49,756 bases of DNA. Source: Clostridia bacterium (lineage in GTDB: Bacteria; Bacillota; Clostridia; Oscillospirales; Butyricicoccaceae). The notes below the pieces were generated by a model. That model ran no database searches and had not been told where the DNA came from. It saw only the letters and a program-made list of their open reading frames with translations. Every line of letters starts with the position of its first letter. Position 1 is the first letter of the stretch. The stretch covers positions 1 to 49,756 of the forward strand of contig JAQXOO010000007.1 in NCBI GenBank assembly GCA_029099685.1, written 5' to 3'. A program made the position numbers and the translations under genes. Of this stretch, positions 1 through 8,262 are shown piece by piece.

Positions 1-165
1 TGCTTTGCTATGCTTAAATACATGAAATCTGCCGTGAAAAGGGCTTGATCCGATGCCGAATTGGCCCTCAAACGGCTCTGTAATGGACGTTGAGTGCGCA
101 AAGTGATACTTTATATGACCTTCACTTTTGCATTCAACGGAACAGAAACAAAGGAGGTCTGTGTC

Positions 166-285
166 ATGTATCAGATAAAATATGTGTTCGGCCACTATAA
201 TGTATACGCGCCCTCCGGACGGTTCCTTTTCTCCGCGGATACCGAGAGCGAGGCCTGGGAAGAACTGGAACAGATGGAGGACTGA
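166..285 (+). CDS. Small protein of unknown function (39 aa)
   Basis: I do not recognise this gene. The ATG at 166 is preceded by a strong ribosome-binding site (AAAGGAGG, 7 bases upstream), which is the main evidence that it is real; the frame stays open back to a GTG at 94 but that part has no ribosome-binding site. The product is acidic at its C-terminus (EAWEELEQMED) and aromatic at its N-terminus (MYQIKYVFGHYNVY), with no membrane segment or signal peptide, so it should be a small cytosolic protein. It is followed directly by a degenerate tandem repeat and by the MATE promoter, so it is probably transcribed separately. Confidence 0.5.
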   Translation: MYQIKYVFGHYNVYAPSGRFLFSADTESEAWEELEQMED

Positions 286-341
286 AACCGAGGACGGCGG
301 ACGAAACCGCAGGACGGCAGATGAAAACAAAGGACCGTCAA
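283..341. repeat. Three degenerate tandem ~20-base units
   Basis: Three adjacent units of 19-20 bases begin at 283, 302 and 322, each of the form GAAACCG-AGGACGGC-GA with the third unit most decayed. The first begins in the stop codon of the 39-aa gene. No function is evident. Confidence 0.4.
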
Positions 342-403
342 GCCCCGCTGAAAAACCGCAGGTTCTTCCCGGAAAAACCGGCGTTTCTTCTAAAGGCCGA
401 CCC

Positions 404-433
404 TTGCTGTATCACTGTGATATATGGTATAAT
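404..433 (+). promoter_or_regulatory. Promoter of the MATE gene
   Basis: TTGCTG (404-409), 18-base spacer, TATAAT (428-433) with an extended -10 TG at 425-426. It predicts a start near 440, which rules out an ATG start at 321 for the following gene and supports the TTG at 519. Confidence 0.75.
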
Positions 434-444
434 ACCCATATCAA

Positions 445-484
445 CCTGTCCCTCCGGGCCGGTCGGCTGCACGACCGGAACAGG
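445..484 (+). promoter_or_regulatory. Stem-loop in the MATE leader
   Basis: An outer stem CCTGT/ACAGG (445-449 with 480-484) encloses a 7-bp perfect stem CCGGTCG/CGACCGG (459-465 with 472-478) and a 6-base loop. It lies wholly in the predicted 5' leader, about 35 bases before the start codon. I cannot match it to a known riboswitch class. Confidence 0.45.
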
Positions 485-518
485 CCGCTGCGGGCGGGCA
501 CAGAAAGGATTTGTTAAT

Positions 519-1844
519 TTGCAGCTGGAAGGAAAGAGCCTGCGCTCTGATTTTGTCAAGTTCGTATCGGCCACGGCGGCGTCTCTCATGGTGTTTTCCC
601 TGTACTCCATGGTGGACGGCCTGCTGGTGTCTCTGGGCGTCAATGAATACGCCATGAGCGCCGTCAACCTGGCCATCCCCTTTACCAATGCCCTGTTTTC
701 CATCGCGGTGATGTTCGCGGTGGGGACCTCCACCATCATCGCCATCTTCCTGGCCCAGGACAAGCGGCGGGAGGCCGACGCCCTGTTTTCCCAGAACTTT
801 GCGGTGCTGCTGGGGCTGGGCCTGCTGATCTCGGTGTCTGTGACACTTCTGCGGGGGCCCTTTGCCCGGCTGCTGGGCGCCGACGCGGTGACCATGGATT
901 ATGTAAAGGATTATCTGCTGGGCCTGGCTCCTTTCAGCGCCTGCTTCATCATCTCTTATAACCTGGAGGTGCTGGTCAAGACCGACGGCTATCCCCGGGT
1001 GGCCATCATCACGGTCACCACCGGCTGCCTTGCCAACTGCGTCATGGACTATATCGCCATCTTCTGGCTGGACATGGGCGTATTCGGCGCGGCGGTGGCC
1101 ACCGGACTGTCCCAGCTTTTGACCTGCGTGATGTATCTGATCCATTTCTTTGGCAAAAAGTGTACCTTCCGCCTGCGGAAGTTCCGGTTTGACCCCCATG
1201 TGTACCGGCGGCTGCTGCCCATCGGCCTGTCCGACGGCGTCACCGAGCTGTGCACCGGCGTGATGATCCTGCTGTTCAACCGCACGGTGCAGAAGTACCT
1301 GGGCGCCGACGGTGTGGTGAGTTATACCGTCATCGCCTATGTGAGCACCTTCATCATCAACCTGTATATGGGCGTGTCCCAGGGCGCTCAGCCTCTCATC
1401 AGCTATCATTACGGCAAGGGAGACCGGAAGGGCTGCCGCACCCTGCTCCGCTACGGCCTGAGCACGGCAGCCGGGGCGGCGGTGCTGTCCTTTGCGGTGC
1501 TGGAGTGGCTGGCGCCCCAGATCGTTGGCACCTATCTCAGCGGCGCCTCCGACGCGCTTGTGTCCTCCACGGTGACCGCCTTCCGCCAGTACAGTGTGGC
1601 CTATCTGCTCATGGGCTTCAACGTGGTCATCGGCGGCTACATGACGGCTCTGGAACAGCCCATGCCCGCCATCTGCATCTCCACCGGCCGGGGTCTGGTC
1701 GTCCAGGCGGCAGTGCTGATGGTGCTGGCCGCCGCCACAAACGGCGCGGGCATCTGGCTGACGCCCATTTTCTCAGAGGGGCTGGTGCTCTGCATGGCAC
1801 TGGTGTTCCTCAAACGCAATCGGAAGCAATTCAGCGCAAGCTGA
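519..1844 (+). CDS. MATE family efflux transporter
   Basis: A 441-aa multi-pass membrane protein of the multidrug and toxin extrusion family, expected to export organic cations or metabolites using a Na+ or H+ gradient. The sequence is a series of hydrophobic segments typical of the 12-helix fold, beginning with SLMVFSLYSMVDGLLVSLG and including the family-typical stretches around MSAVNLAIPF and YNLEVLVKTDG (prokaryotic DinF/NorM-like branch). The start chosen is TTG 519, preceded by AGAAAGGA at a 9-base spacing; an upstream in-frame ATG at 321 lies before the predicted transcription start. It is a single-gene transcript with its own promoter and a strong terminator. Substrate cannot be told from sequence. 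Confidence 0.88.
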   Translation: MQLEGKSLRSDFVKFVSATAASLMVFSLYSMVDGLLVSLGVNEYAMSAVNLAIPFTNALFSIAVMFAVGTSTIIAIFLAQDKRREADALFSQNFAVLLGLGLLISVSVTLLRGPFARLLGADAVTMDYVKDYLLGLAPFSACFIISYNLEVLVKTDGYPRVAIITVTTGCLANCVMDYIAIFWLDMGVFGAAVATGLSQLLTCVMYLIHFFGKKCTFRLRKFRFDPHVYRRLLPIGLSDGVTELCTGVMILLFNRTVQKYLGADGVVSYTVIAYVSTFIINLYMGVSQGAQPLISYHYGKGDRKGCRTLLRYGLSTAAGAAVLSFAVLEWLAPQIVGTYLSGASDALVSSTVTAFRQYSVAYLLMGFNVVIGGYMTALEQPMPAICISTGRGLVVQAAVLMVLAAATNGAGIWLTPIFSEGLVLCMALVFLKRNRKQFSAS

Positions 1845-1846
1845 AA

Positions 1847-1884
1847 GTAAAACAGCGGAAGCCGAAAGGCTTCCGCTGTTTTAC
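1847..1884. terminator. Bidirectional terminator
   Basis: A 17-bp perfect inverted repeat around a GAAA loop (1864-1867) lies between the MATE stop and the stop of the convergent membrane-protein gene. The arms end in TTTTAC on either strand, so it can serve both genes. Confidence 0.8.
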
Positions 1885-2387
1885 TATGCCAAATCGTTTT
1901 TTTGGAGATATCGAACGATATGGATGCCGGATAGGAATGCGGCACTCCAGAGTGCCGTGGAAATCAGAGCGTATTTCATATGGACGAACAAGAGCTGTAT
2001 GGAGAATGTGCAGTATCTGTACGCACTGGGAAGAAGCTGGGCTACGGTACTGGCAGTACAAATGGTCAATGGCTCAACGTGGAGGCATGAAAGCACTTCC
2101 ATAAAGAAAAATCTGATCAGCAAGTATAGAAGACAGGGAAAGAAGGCAATCGCGGCTCCCAGAAAAAACGTATTATTCCAATGAAAGGTCTTAAACAGAT
2201 GAAAACGGTATTGGACGCAAGAGCCACAGATCAGATGTCCGAAAAGAAGAAAAATAAGGTGATCGGCGTGATATCCGCCCAATGCCGGTTCAGCCAGCAG
2301 AAACAAGCCATTTAGAAAAGCATATGTCAAAAGATATACCAGAAAACCACGGAAAACCGAATGATTACACATAGGTTGTTTCAGCAT
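1884..2387 (-). CDS. Unrecognised multi-pass membrane protein (167 aa)
   Basis: I do not recognise this family. The product has about four to five hydrophobic segments (around FLVYLLTYAFLNGLFLLAE, HLIFLLFGHLICGSC, FFLGAAIAFFPCLLYLLIRF and STALWSAAFLSGIHIVRYL) and is rich in Phe, Cys and His, with a GGYHADH segment after the first helix. The stretch 1885-2660 is visibly AT-richer than its neighbours, which suggests transfer or drift. The ATG at 2387 has AGAGGAG 11 bases upstream, but overlaps a nine-codon frame that has a much better ribosome-binding site. It has its own promoter and shares the terminator with the MATE gene. It could also be a gene whose start has been frameshifted. Confidence 0.5.
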   Translation of the reverse strand: MLKQPMCNHSVFRGFLVYLLTYAFLNGLFLLAEPALGGYHADHLIFLLFGHLICGSCVQYRFHLFKTFHWNNTFFLGAAIAFFPCLLYLLIRFFFMEVLSCLHVEPLTICTASTVAQLLPSAYRYCTFSIQLLFVHMKYALISTALWSAAFLSGIHIVRYLQKNDLA

Positions 2388-2410
2388 AGACAGTCAACTC
2401 CTCTTTTCAT
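2381..2410 (-). other. Nine-codon minicistron overlapping the membrane-protein start
   Basis: Encodes MKRGVDCLC. It is preceded by AAAGGAGG at a 6-base spacing, the best ribosome-binding site in this locus, and its stop (TGA 2383-2381) lies just past the ATG at 2387 in another frame. The layout fits termination-reinitiation coupling, but could equally be the remnant of a frameshifted N-terminus. Confidence 0.4.
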
Positions 2411-2454
2411 AGTGATCCTCCTTTCCGAATTTGTTAGCCAAAGGGCTTATTTAC

Positions 2455-2483
2455 AATATACCATAATTTGGTCATTTTATAAA
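2455..2483 (-). promoter_or_regulatory. Promoter of the unrecognised membrane protein
   Basis: On the minus strand, TATATT (2460-2455) with an extended TG-G just upstream, and a weak -35 TTTATA (2483-2478) at a 17-base spacing. Confidence 0.5.
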
Positions 2484-2590
2484 TAGATGGTTTCCACAAA
2501 ATAAAAACCGAAAGTTTGTTGAAGATCACTGCCCAAAAACGCAGCGTCAAGTTGTTGTTATTTTGGATAGAATGTTTGCAGAAAATTTGT

Positions 2591-2619
2591 TTTACATCTG
2601 TGTGATCATACAGTATAAT
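2591..2619 (+). promoter_or_regulatory. Promoter of xfp
   Basis: TTTACA (2591-2596), 17-base spacer, TATAAT (2614-2619). Near-consensus, consistent with strong expression; predicted leader about 45 bases. Confidence 0.8.
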
Positions 2620-2671
2620 AACCTTAAATCATGATGTTTTGAACACTTTCCCAATAGAAGGAGGAACGTAT

Positions 2672-5023
2672 ATGGTCTCTGACGCCATGCTGCAAAAGCT
2701 GGACGCTTGGTGGCGTGCCGCCAACTTTTTGTCCGCGGGGCAGCTCTATCTGCTGGACAACCCCTTGCTGAAGGAGCCGCTGAAGCCCGAACACATCAAA
2801 AAGAAGATCGTGGGCCACTGGGGCACCGTTCCCGGCCAGAACTTCATCTATACCCATCTGAACCGCATCATCAACCAATATGACCTGAACATGATCTATC
2901 TGTCCGGCCCCGGCCACGGCGGCAACGCCATGGTGGCCCAGGACTGGCTGGACGGCTCCTACAGCGAGGTCTATCCCAACATCAGCCAGGATGAGGAGGG
3001 TATGAAGAAGCTGTTCAAGCAGTTCTCTTTCCCCGGCGGCATCTCCAGCCACGTGGCGCCGGAGGTCCCCGGCTCCATCAATGAGGGCGGCGAGCTGGGT
3101 TACAGCCTGTCCCACGCCTTCGGCGCGGTGTTTGACAACCCCGACCTGATCGCCGCCTGCGTGGTGGGCGACGGCGAGGCCGAGACCGGCCCCCTGGCCA
3201 CCGCCTGGCACAGCAACAAGTTCCTCAACGCCGCCCATGACGGCGCGGTGCTGCCCATCATGCACCTGAACGGCTACAAGATCGCCAACCCCACCATCTT
3301 CTCCCGCATTTCCGGGGAAGAGGTGCGCAAATTCTTTGAAGGCTGCGGCTGGAAGCCCTATTTTGTGGAGACTGACGGTACGGACAACATGGCCGCCCAC
3401 CGGATGATGGCCGATACCCTGGACAAGTGCGTCCGGGACATCAGGGCCGCCCAGAAAAAGGCCCGTGAGCAGGGTGACACCACCCGCCCCCGTTGGCCCA
3501 TGATCGTCCTGCGGTCCCCCAAGGGCTGGACCGGCATCAAGGAGGCCGGCGGTAAGCCCATCGAGGGCACCTTCCGCGCCCACCAGGTCCCCGTGGATAT
3601 GTCCCAGCCGGAGCACCTGCAGCTGGTGGAACAGTGGCTGCGCAGCTACCGGTTCGAGGAGCTGTTTGACGAAAACGGCGCGCCCTGCCGGATGCTGCGG
3701 GAGATCGCCCCCAAGGGCGACCGCCGCATGGGCGCCAATCCCCATGCCAACGGCGGAAAGCTGCTGCGGGACCTGCGGCTGCCCGACTTCCGTGAATATG
3801 CCGTGGACGTGCCCGTCCCCGGCGGGGTGGAGGCCCAGGACATGAGCGAGCTGGGCGGCTACGTCCGGGATGTGCTGAAGCTTAACCGGGACGCCCGCAA
3901 CTTCCGGGTGTTCGGCCCCGACGAGACCATGTCCAACCGCCTGGGAAAGGTCTTTGAGGAGACCAACCGCTGCTGGGACGCCGACATGGTGGAAAATGAC
4001 GAGTTCCTGGCTGCGGACGGCCGCATCATGGACAGTATGCTGTCCGAGCATATGTGCGAGGGCTGGCTGGAGGGCTATCTGCTCACCGGACGCCACGGCT
4101 TCTTCAACAGCTACGAGGCATTTATCCGCATCGTGGACTCCATGGCCGCCCAGCACGCCAAGTGGCTGAAGATCACCCGCAACCTCCACTGGCGGGAGGA
4201 GATCGCCTCCCTCAACTTTGTGCTGTCCTCCAACGTGTGGCAGCAGGACCACAACGGCTTCACCCACCAGGACCCGGGCTTTTTGGACCATGTGGCCAAC
4301 AAAAAAGCCGACGTGGTGCGGCTGTACCTGCCCCCGGACGCCAACTGCCTGCTGTCCTGCTTTGACCACTGCATCCGCAGTAAAAACTACATCAACGTGC
4401 TGGTGACTTCCAAGCATCCCCGGCCCCAGTGGCTCACCATGGAGCAGGCGGTCAAGCACTGCACCCAGGGCATCGGCATCTGGCAGTGGGCCTCCAATGA
4501 CCAGGGGGCGGAGCCCGACGTGGTCATGGCCTGCTGCGGCGACACTCCCACCCTGGAGACGTTGGCCGCCGTCACCATCCTGCGGGAGCACCTGCCCGAG
4601 CTGAAGATCCGTGTGGTCAACGTGGTGGACCTGATGAAGCTGCAGCCCGAAAGCGACCATCCCCACGGTCTCAGCGATGTGGACTATGACAGCCTGTTTA
4701 CCCAGGAAAAGCCCATCATCTTCGCCTTCCACGGCTACCCCAAGCTGGTCCATGAGCTGACCTATCACCGCAGAAACAAGAACCTGCTGGTACGGGGCTA
4801 TGAGGAAGAGGGCACCATCACCACGCCCTTTGATATGCGCGTGCAGAACAGCATTGACCGCTTCCATCTGGTGATGGATGTGGTCAAGAGCCTGCCCCAG
4901 TTGGGCAACCGGGGCGCCTACCTGCTGCAGATGATGCGGGATAAGCTGGTGGAGCACAAGCAGTATATCGCGGAATACGGCCAGGACCTCCCCGAGATCC
5001 GGGACTGGAAGTGGCAGAAATAA
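2672..5023 (+). CDS. xfp: Xylulose-5-phosphate/fructose-6-phosphate phosphoketolase
   Basis: Thiamine-diphosphate enzyme of 783 aa that cleaves xylulose-5-P (and often fructose-6-P) with phosphate into acetyl-phosphate and glyceraldehyde-3-P (or erythrose-4-P). Family signatures are clear: [11 protein letters not shown] near residue 48, GPGHGG at 79-84, and the cofactor-binding stretch GDGEAETGP at 166-174 followed by [10 protein letters not shown]. Length matches the usual 780-830 aa. The start is ATG 2672 with AGAAGGAGG upstream; an in-frame extension to 2639 has no ribosome-binding site. It is monocistronic, flanked by a strong promoter and a strong terminator. Cytosolic; it supplies acetyl-phosphate for ATP or acetyl-CoA independently of pyruvate. 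Confidence 0.96.
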   Translation: MVSDAMLQKLDAWWRAANFLSAGQLYLLDNPLLKEPLKPEHIKKKIVGHWGTVPGQNFIYTHLNRIINQYDLNMIYLSGPGHGGNAMVAQDWLDGSYSEVYPNISQDEEGMKKLFKQFSFPGGISSHVAPEVPGSINEGGELGYSLSHAFGAVFDNPDLIAACVVGDGEAETGPLATAWHSNKFLNAAHDGAVLPIMHLNGYKIANPTIFSRISGEEVRKFFEGCGWKPYFVETDGTDNMAAHRMMADTLDKCVRDIRAAQKKAREQGDTTRPRWPMIVLRSPKGWTGIKEAGGKPIEGTFRAHQVPVDMSQPEHLQLVEQWLRSYRFEELFDENGAPCRMLREIAPKGDRRMGANPHANGGKLLRDLRLPDFREYAVDVPVPGGVEAQDMSELGGYVRDVLKLNRDARNFRVFGPDETMSNRLGKVFEETNRCWDADMVENDEFLAADGRIMDSMLSEHMCEGWLEGYLLTGRHGFFNSYEAFIRIVDSMAAQHAKWLKITRNLHWREEIASLNFVLSSNVWQQDHNGFTHQDPGFLDHVANKKADVVRLYLPPDANCLLSCFDHCIRSKNYINVLVTSKHPRPQWLTMEQAVKHCTQGIGIWQWASNDQGAEPDVVMACCGDTPTLETLAAVTILREHLPELKIRVVNVVDLMKLQPESDHPHGLSDVDYDSLFTQEKPIIFAFHGYPKLVHELTYHRRNKNLLVRGYEEEGTITTPFDMRVQNSIDRFHLVMDVVKSLPQLGNRGAYLLQMMRDKLVEHKQYIAEYGQDLPEIRDWKWQK

Positions 5024-5032
5024 CAACGATTT

Positions 5033-5075
5033 GATGCGCCGGGAGAAGCTTCCCGGCGCATCGTTTCTCTTTTTT
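5033..5075 (+). terminator. Terminator of xfp
   Basis: 12-bp GC-rich perfect stem (5033-5044 with 5051-5062), 6-base loop, then a T-rich tract to 5075. It starts 10 bases after the xfp stop. Confidence 0.85.
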
Positions 5076-5100
5076 GTAGCATTTGCCCAACAAAAGCCCA

Positions 5101-5128
5101 TTGCATTTTTTTGCAATTATGTTAAACT
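5101..5128 (+). promoter_or_regulatory. Possible promoter of the coaX-like gene
   Basis: TTGCAT (5101-5106), 16-base spacer, TAAACT (5123-5128) with an extended TG at 5120-5121. Weak -10, but it sits just downstream of the xfp terminator and 23 bases before the start codon. Confidence 0.4.
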
Positions 5129-5150
5129 GTTGACGAAAGGGGGCGGCCAT

Positions 5151-5924
5151 ATGCTGTTTGTGGCGGATATCGGCAATACCACCATCACCGTGGGCGTCTT
5201 TGACGGGGACGTCATGGTGTGTTCCTCCCGCCTGTCGGCGGTGAAGAGCCGCAGCGTGGACGAATACGCCGTCACCCTGAAGGCCATTCTGGAGATGTAC
5301 GGCGTCGCTGTCTCCAAGATCCGGGGCGCGGCCGTGTCCTCCGTGGTCAAACCGCTGAATCCTGTGTTCGGCGGCGCGGTGGAAAGGCTCACCGGCGTCA
5401 GGCCCATTTTCATGGGTCCCGGCGTCCGCACCGGCCTGGATATCAAGATCGACCGCCCCTCAGAGCTGGGGGCCGACATCGCCGCCTGCTGCGTGGGAGC
5501 GCTGTCGCTGCAGAAGCCGCCCTTTGTGGTGCTTGGCCTGGGCGACGCCACCACTCTGGCGCCCATCGACCGCAGCGGCCGGTTCAACGGCATGATGATC
5601 TGTCCCGGCGTGCGCACCGGGCTGGAGACGCTGTCCCGCGCCGCAGAACTGACCGCAATCTCTCTGGAGCCGCCCAGGACCCTGGTGGGCAAAAACACCG
5701 TGGATTCCATGAACAGCGGCGCCGTTTACGGCGGCGCTGCCATGATCGAGGGCCTGGTGGCCCGGCTGCGGCAGCAGCTGGGAGAGAAGGACCTGCCGGT
5801 GATCGCCACCGGCAGCCTGTGCGATGTGATTTTGCCCTATTGCAGCCTGCAGGTGCGGCAGGAGCCCGACCTGGTGCTGCTGGGACTGAAAAAGGTGTAC
5901 GAACTGAACACCGTCAAGCGTTGA
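5151..5924 (+). CDS. coaX: Type III pantothenate kinase homologue (divergent CoaX)
   Basis: A 257-aa member of the CoaX branch of the ASKHA fold, whose normal role is ATP-dependent phosphorylation of pantothenate, first step of CoA synthesis. Seen: the phosphate loop DIGNTTITVG (6-15), GPGVRTGLDIK (89-99), and LVGKNTVDSMNSGAVYGG near residue 177. Compared with B. subtilis CoaX as I recall it, three signature residues differ: Arg of GADR is Ile110, Asp of VDFGTATT is Gly129 and its first Thr is Asp132. Asp109 is kept. The start at ATG 5151 follows GAAAGGGGG. The next gene is an ECF substrate-binding protein, suggesting a vitamin salvage pair. Pantothenate kinase activity is uncertain; a changed substrate or a sensor role is possible. 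Confidence 0.8.
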   Translation: MLFVADIGNTTITVGVFDGDVMVCSSRLSAVKSRSVDEYAVTLKAILEMYGVAVSKIRGAAVSSVVKPLNPVFGGAVERLTGVRPIFMGPGVRTGLDIKIDRPSELGADIAACCVGALSLQKPPFVVLGLGDATTLAPIDRSGRFNGMMICPGVRTGLETLSRAAELTAISLEPPRTLVGKNTVDSMNSGAVYGGAAMIEGLVARLRQQLGEKDLPVIATGSLCDVILPYCSLQVRQEPDLVLLGLKKVYELNTVKR

Positions 5925-6015
5925 GCTGTATGATCCGCCCAAAGGGCGTTTCATAAATATTTTGATACCGCGCTGCATCCGTCAGGACGGAGCGGCAGCG
6001 GAGAAGGAGAAAACT

Positions 6016-6603
6016 ATGGAAAAACGCGCAACCTCAAAAACCCTGCAGATGGTACAGCTGGCCATACTGCTGGCCATCCTTCTGGTCATGGCCTTCACCC
6101 CCCTGGGCTACATGAAGATCGGCCCCCTGTCCGTCAGCTTTCTGACCCTGCCGGTGGCCATCGGCGCCGTGATCCTGGGGCCCCGGGCCGCTCTGATCCT
6201 GGGTGCCGCCTTCGGCCTCACCAGCTTCTACCAGTGCTTGGGCATGGACGCCTTCGGCGTCGCCCTGATGGCCATCTCTCCCGTCAAGACCTTTCTTGCC
6301 TGTGTGGTTCCCCGGCTGCTGGTGGGCTATATCCCCTCCAAGCTGTACCAGTGCCTGAAGAACAAAAACGACAAGGTCGCCGTGGGCGCCGCCTGTCTGG
6401 CCGCCCCCATCACCAACACGGTTTTCTTCATGGGCCTGTTGATGCTGTTCTTCGGCAGTGATCCGTTCCTGCAGCAGTTTGGCAGCACCACCTGGGCTAT
6501 TCTGGTGGCGCTGGGCATCAGCAATGCCATCCCCGAGGCGCTGATCTGCTTTGTGGGCGGCACCGCCATCTGCATCGCTCTGAAAAAAGCGCTTAAGCTG
6601 TGA
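6016..6603 (+). CDS. ECF transporter S component, probably for pantothenate
   Basis: A 195-aa integral membrane protein with about six helices in the ECF S-component fold: an N-terminal LQMVQLAILLAILLVMAF helix, a short polar segment, then GPLSVSFLTLPVAIGAVILG typical of the family. S components capture a vitamin and use the shared EcfT-EcfA-EcfA' energising module; those genes are at 19120-21627. The gene follows coaX-like by 91 bases without a terminator, so the two are probably co-transcribed, which is the main reason to propose pantothenate (PanT-like) as substrate. Start ATG 6016 with GAAGGAG. Substrate is inference; family membership is well supported. Confidence 0.8.
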   Translation: MEKRATSKTLQMVQLAILLAILLVMAFTPLGYMKIGPLSVSFLTLPVAIGAVILGPRAALILGAAFGLTSFYQCLGMDAFGVALMAISPVKTFLACVVPRLLVGYIPSKLYQCLKNKNDKVAVGAACLAAPITNTVFFMGLLMLFFGSDPFLQQFGSTTWAILVALGISNAIPEALICFVGGTAICIALKKALKL

Positions 6604-6619
6604 TCCTGTTCTGACAAAA

Positions 6620-6654
6620 CGCCCCGGCGGATGCTCCGCCGGGGCGCTGCTTTT
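6620..6654. terminator. Bidirectional terminator
   Basis: 12-bp perfect GC stem (6620-6631 with 6635-6646) with a 3-base loop between the convergent ECF and proC genes; followed by CTTTT on plus and TTTT on minus. Confidence 0.75.
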
Positions 6655-6695
6655 GATCTGTTGAAGTGCAGGAAGGCCCTGCCCGGCTTGCTGCT

Positions 6696-7499
6696 TTATT
6701 TTTTCCCCAGGCCGCTGTTGGCCTCCGCCGCGGCTATGACAGCCTCCATCACCGCACCCCGGAAGGCCCGGTCCTCCAGCGCCCGCACACCCTGGATGGT
6801 GCTGCCGGCGGGGGAACACACCGCGTCCTTCAGCGCGCCGGGATGGCTGCCGCTTTCCAGGGCCAGCCGGGCCGCCCCCGCCACCGCCGCTGCCGCGTAC
6901 CGCAGCGCCTTTGCCCGGGGAATGCCGCAGGCCACCGCGCCGTCTGCCAGCGCCTCCAGATACAGGTCGGTAAAGGCCGGACTGCAGCCGCACAGGGCGG
7001 AGCCGGCGTCCATCAGCCCTTCCTCCAGCGGGTCTACGATGCCGGCGGGGGAGAGGGCCTGTACCAGCGCCTGTTCATCCTCGGGAGAGAGCAGGGCGTT
7101 TTTGCAGTACATCACCACGCCGCAGCCGATGGCCACCGGCGTGTTGGGCATGATGCGCATCACCGGCAGGTTTCCGCCGGCCAGCTCCTCCAGCCGGGCC
7201 GCCGTGACGCCCGCCGCCATGCTGACCAGCACCGGCCTGTGCTGCTGCAGAATGGGGCGCAGGGCCGTCAGCAGCAGGGCCATGCCCTGGGGCTTGACCC
7301 CCAGAAACAGATAGCGGCAGGACGCCGCTGCGGTTTCGTTGTCCGCCGTGCCGCAGCCCAGCTCCTGTGCCAGGCGCCGTGCCTTTTCGGGAGTGCGGTT
7401 GCACAAAAGCACCTTTTCACCGCCCACGGCGCGGCACACCGCCCGGGCCACTGCGCCGCCCATGTTTCCCGTGCCGACAAATCCATAGCGCTCTTCCAT
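6696..7499 (-). CDS. proC: Pyrroline-5-carboxylate reductase
   Basis: Cytosolic NAD(P)H-dependent enzyme that reduces 1-pyrroline-5-carboxylate to proline, the last step of proline synthesis. The 267-aa product begins with the Rossmann motif YGFVGTGNMGGAVARAV (5-21), carries MRIMPNTPVAIGCG in the middle and the C-terminal dimerisation signature DAVCSPAGSTIQGV. Length is normal. The ATG at 7499 follows CTGGAGG. It is monocistronic with its own promoter back to back with that of the LysE gene. No proA/proB is adjacent. Confidence 0.95.
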   Translation of the reverse strand: MEERYGFVGTGNMGGAVARAVCRAVGGEKVLLCNRTPEKARRLAQELGCGTADNETAAASCRYLFLGVKPQGMALLLTALRPILQQHRPVLVSMAAGVTAARLEELAGGNLPVMRIMPNTPVAIGCGVVMYCKNALLSPEDEQALVQALSPAGIVDPLEEGLMDAGSALCGCSPAFTDLYLEALADGAVACGIPRAKALRYAAAAVAGAARLALESGSHPGALKDAVCSPAGSTIQGVRALEDRAFRGAVMEAVIAAAEANSGLGKK

Positions 7500-7528
7500 G
7501 ATGTGAACCTCCAGAAGCTGTTTTTTTG

Positions 7529-7557
7529 ATTATAGCAAATTCGGGGCAAAGGCACAA
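7529..7557 (-). promoter_or_regulatory. Promoter of proC
   Basis: Minus strand TTGTGC (7557-7552), 17-base spacer, TATAAT (7534-7529) with extended TG-C. Confidence 0.7.
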
Positions 7558-7562
7558 GCGCC

Positions 7563-7591
7563 TTGTATTTTTCCCCACTTTGTGGTACAAT
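7563..7591 (+). promoter_or_regulatory. Promoter of the LysE-type gene
   Basis: TTGTAT (7563-7568), 17-base spacer, TACAAT (7586-7591) with an extended TG at 7583-7584. Only five bases separate it from the divergent proC promoter. Confidence 0.75.
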
Positions 7592-7671
7592 CATTTGGGT
7601 TTGAAAAAATCAAACGGCGCGGCGGCTCTGCGGACGGCCGCAGAAACAGACAGAAACAAGAGGAAACGGAT

Positions 7672-8262
7672 ATGATCGATTATTCCGGAATGCTGCTGTA
7701 TCTGGCGGTATCCGCCTTTACGCCCGGGCCGAACAACCTGATGTGTATGTATCTGGGCGCCACCTACGGGCTGAAGGGCAGCCGCCGGTTCATCACCGGA
7801 AGTATGCTCAGCGTGCTGGTCAAGGCTCTGCTGTGCGGTCTGCTGAACGTGGCGTTGGCGTCGGTCATCCCGGCGGTCATCCCCTATCTGAAGTGGGCGG
7901 GCGCGGCCTATATGCTCTATCTGGCTTATACTATGGTGCGGGGCGGACTGAAAAAAGACCCGGCTGTGGGCGAAAAACAGGGCGAGTCCACCTATTCCGC
8001 GGGCATTTTGCTGCAGGTGCTCAATATGAAAAGCTGGGTGTCGGCCATCAGCGTGTTTTCGGTGTATGTGGTGCCCTATACCACCGCGCTGTGGGCGGTC
8101 CTGCTGGGCGCCGGCGCCATGTTCGGCCTGCTGGTGGCGGCCTCGCTGTGCTGGTGCCTGTTCGGACGGGCCATCAAGAACGTTTACAGCAGATACAAGC
8201 TGCCCATCAGCCTGTTGATGGCCGCGTCCCTGGTCTACTGCGCCGTGACAGCGCTGATGTGA
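7672..8262 (+). CDS. LysE/RhtB family amino-acid exporter
   Basis: A 196-aa inner-membrane exporter with six predicted helices. The family signature AFTPGPNNLMCMYLGATYG follows the first helix, and the middle part reads KWAGAAYMLYLAYTMVRGG as in other LysE/RhtB/CadD transporters. The start is ATG 7672 after AAGAGGAAA; an upstream in-frame GTG-like extension to 7582 lies inside the promoter. The substrate cannot be deduced; an amino acid or a related small molecule is likely. No terminator is visible between it and the SASP gene, so some read-through is possible. Confidence 0.88.
   Translation: MIDYSGMLLYLAVSAFTPGPNNLMCMYLGATYGLKGSRRFITGSMLSVLVKALLCGLLNVALASVIPAVIPYLKWAGAAYMLYLAYTMVRGGLKKDPAVGEKQGESTYSAGILLQVLNMKSWVSAISVFSVYVVPYTTALWAVLLGAGAMFGLLVAASLCWCLFGRAIKNVYSRYKLPISLLMAASLVYCAVTALM

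Larger units (their letters stand above)
2411..2671. other. AT-rich divergent intergenic region
   Basis: No gene is visible in this 261-base interval. It holds the minus-strand promoter of the membrane protein and the plus-strand promoter of xfp, both annotated separately. Confidence 0.6.

Noticed and set aside
1884-2387. AgrB-type peptide-processing protein suggested by GGYHA
   Set aside because: AgrB has an Arg before this motif and a catalytic Cys about seven residues after the His; here the next Cys is 14 residues on, and no agrD or agrC is near.
2624-5116. Open frame of 830 codons opposite xfp
   Set aside because: Same explanation: antisense of GC3-rich codons, no ribosome-binding site, no recognisable motif.
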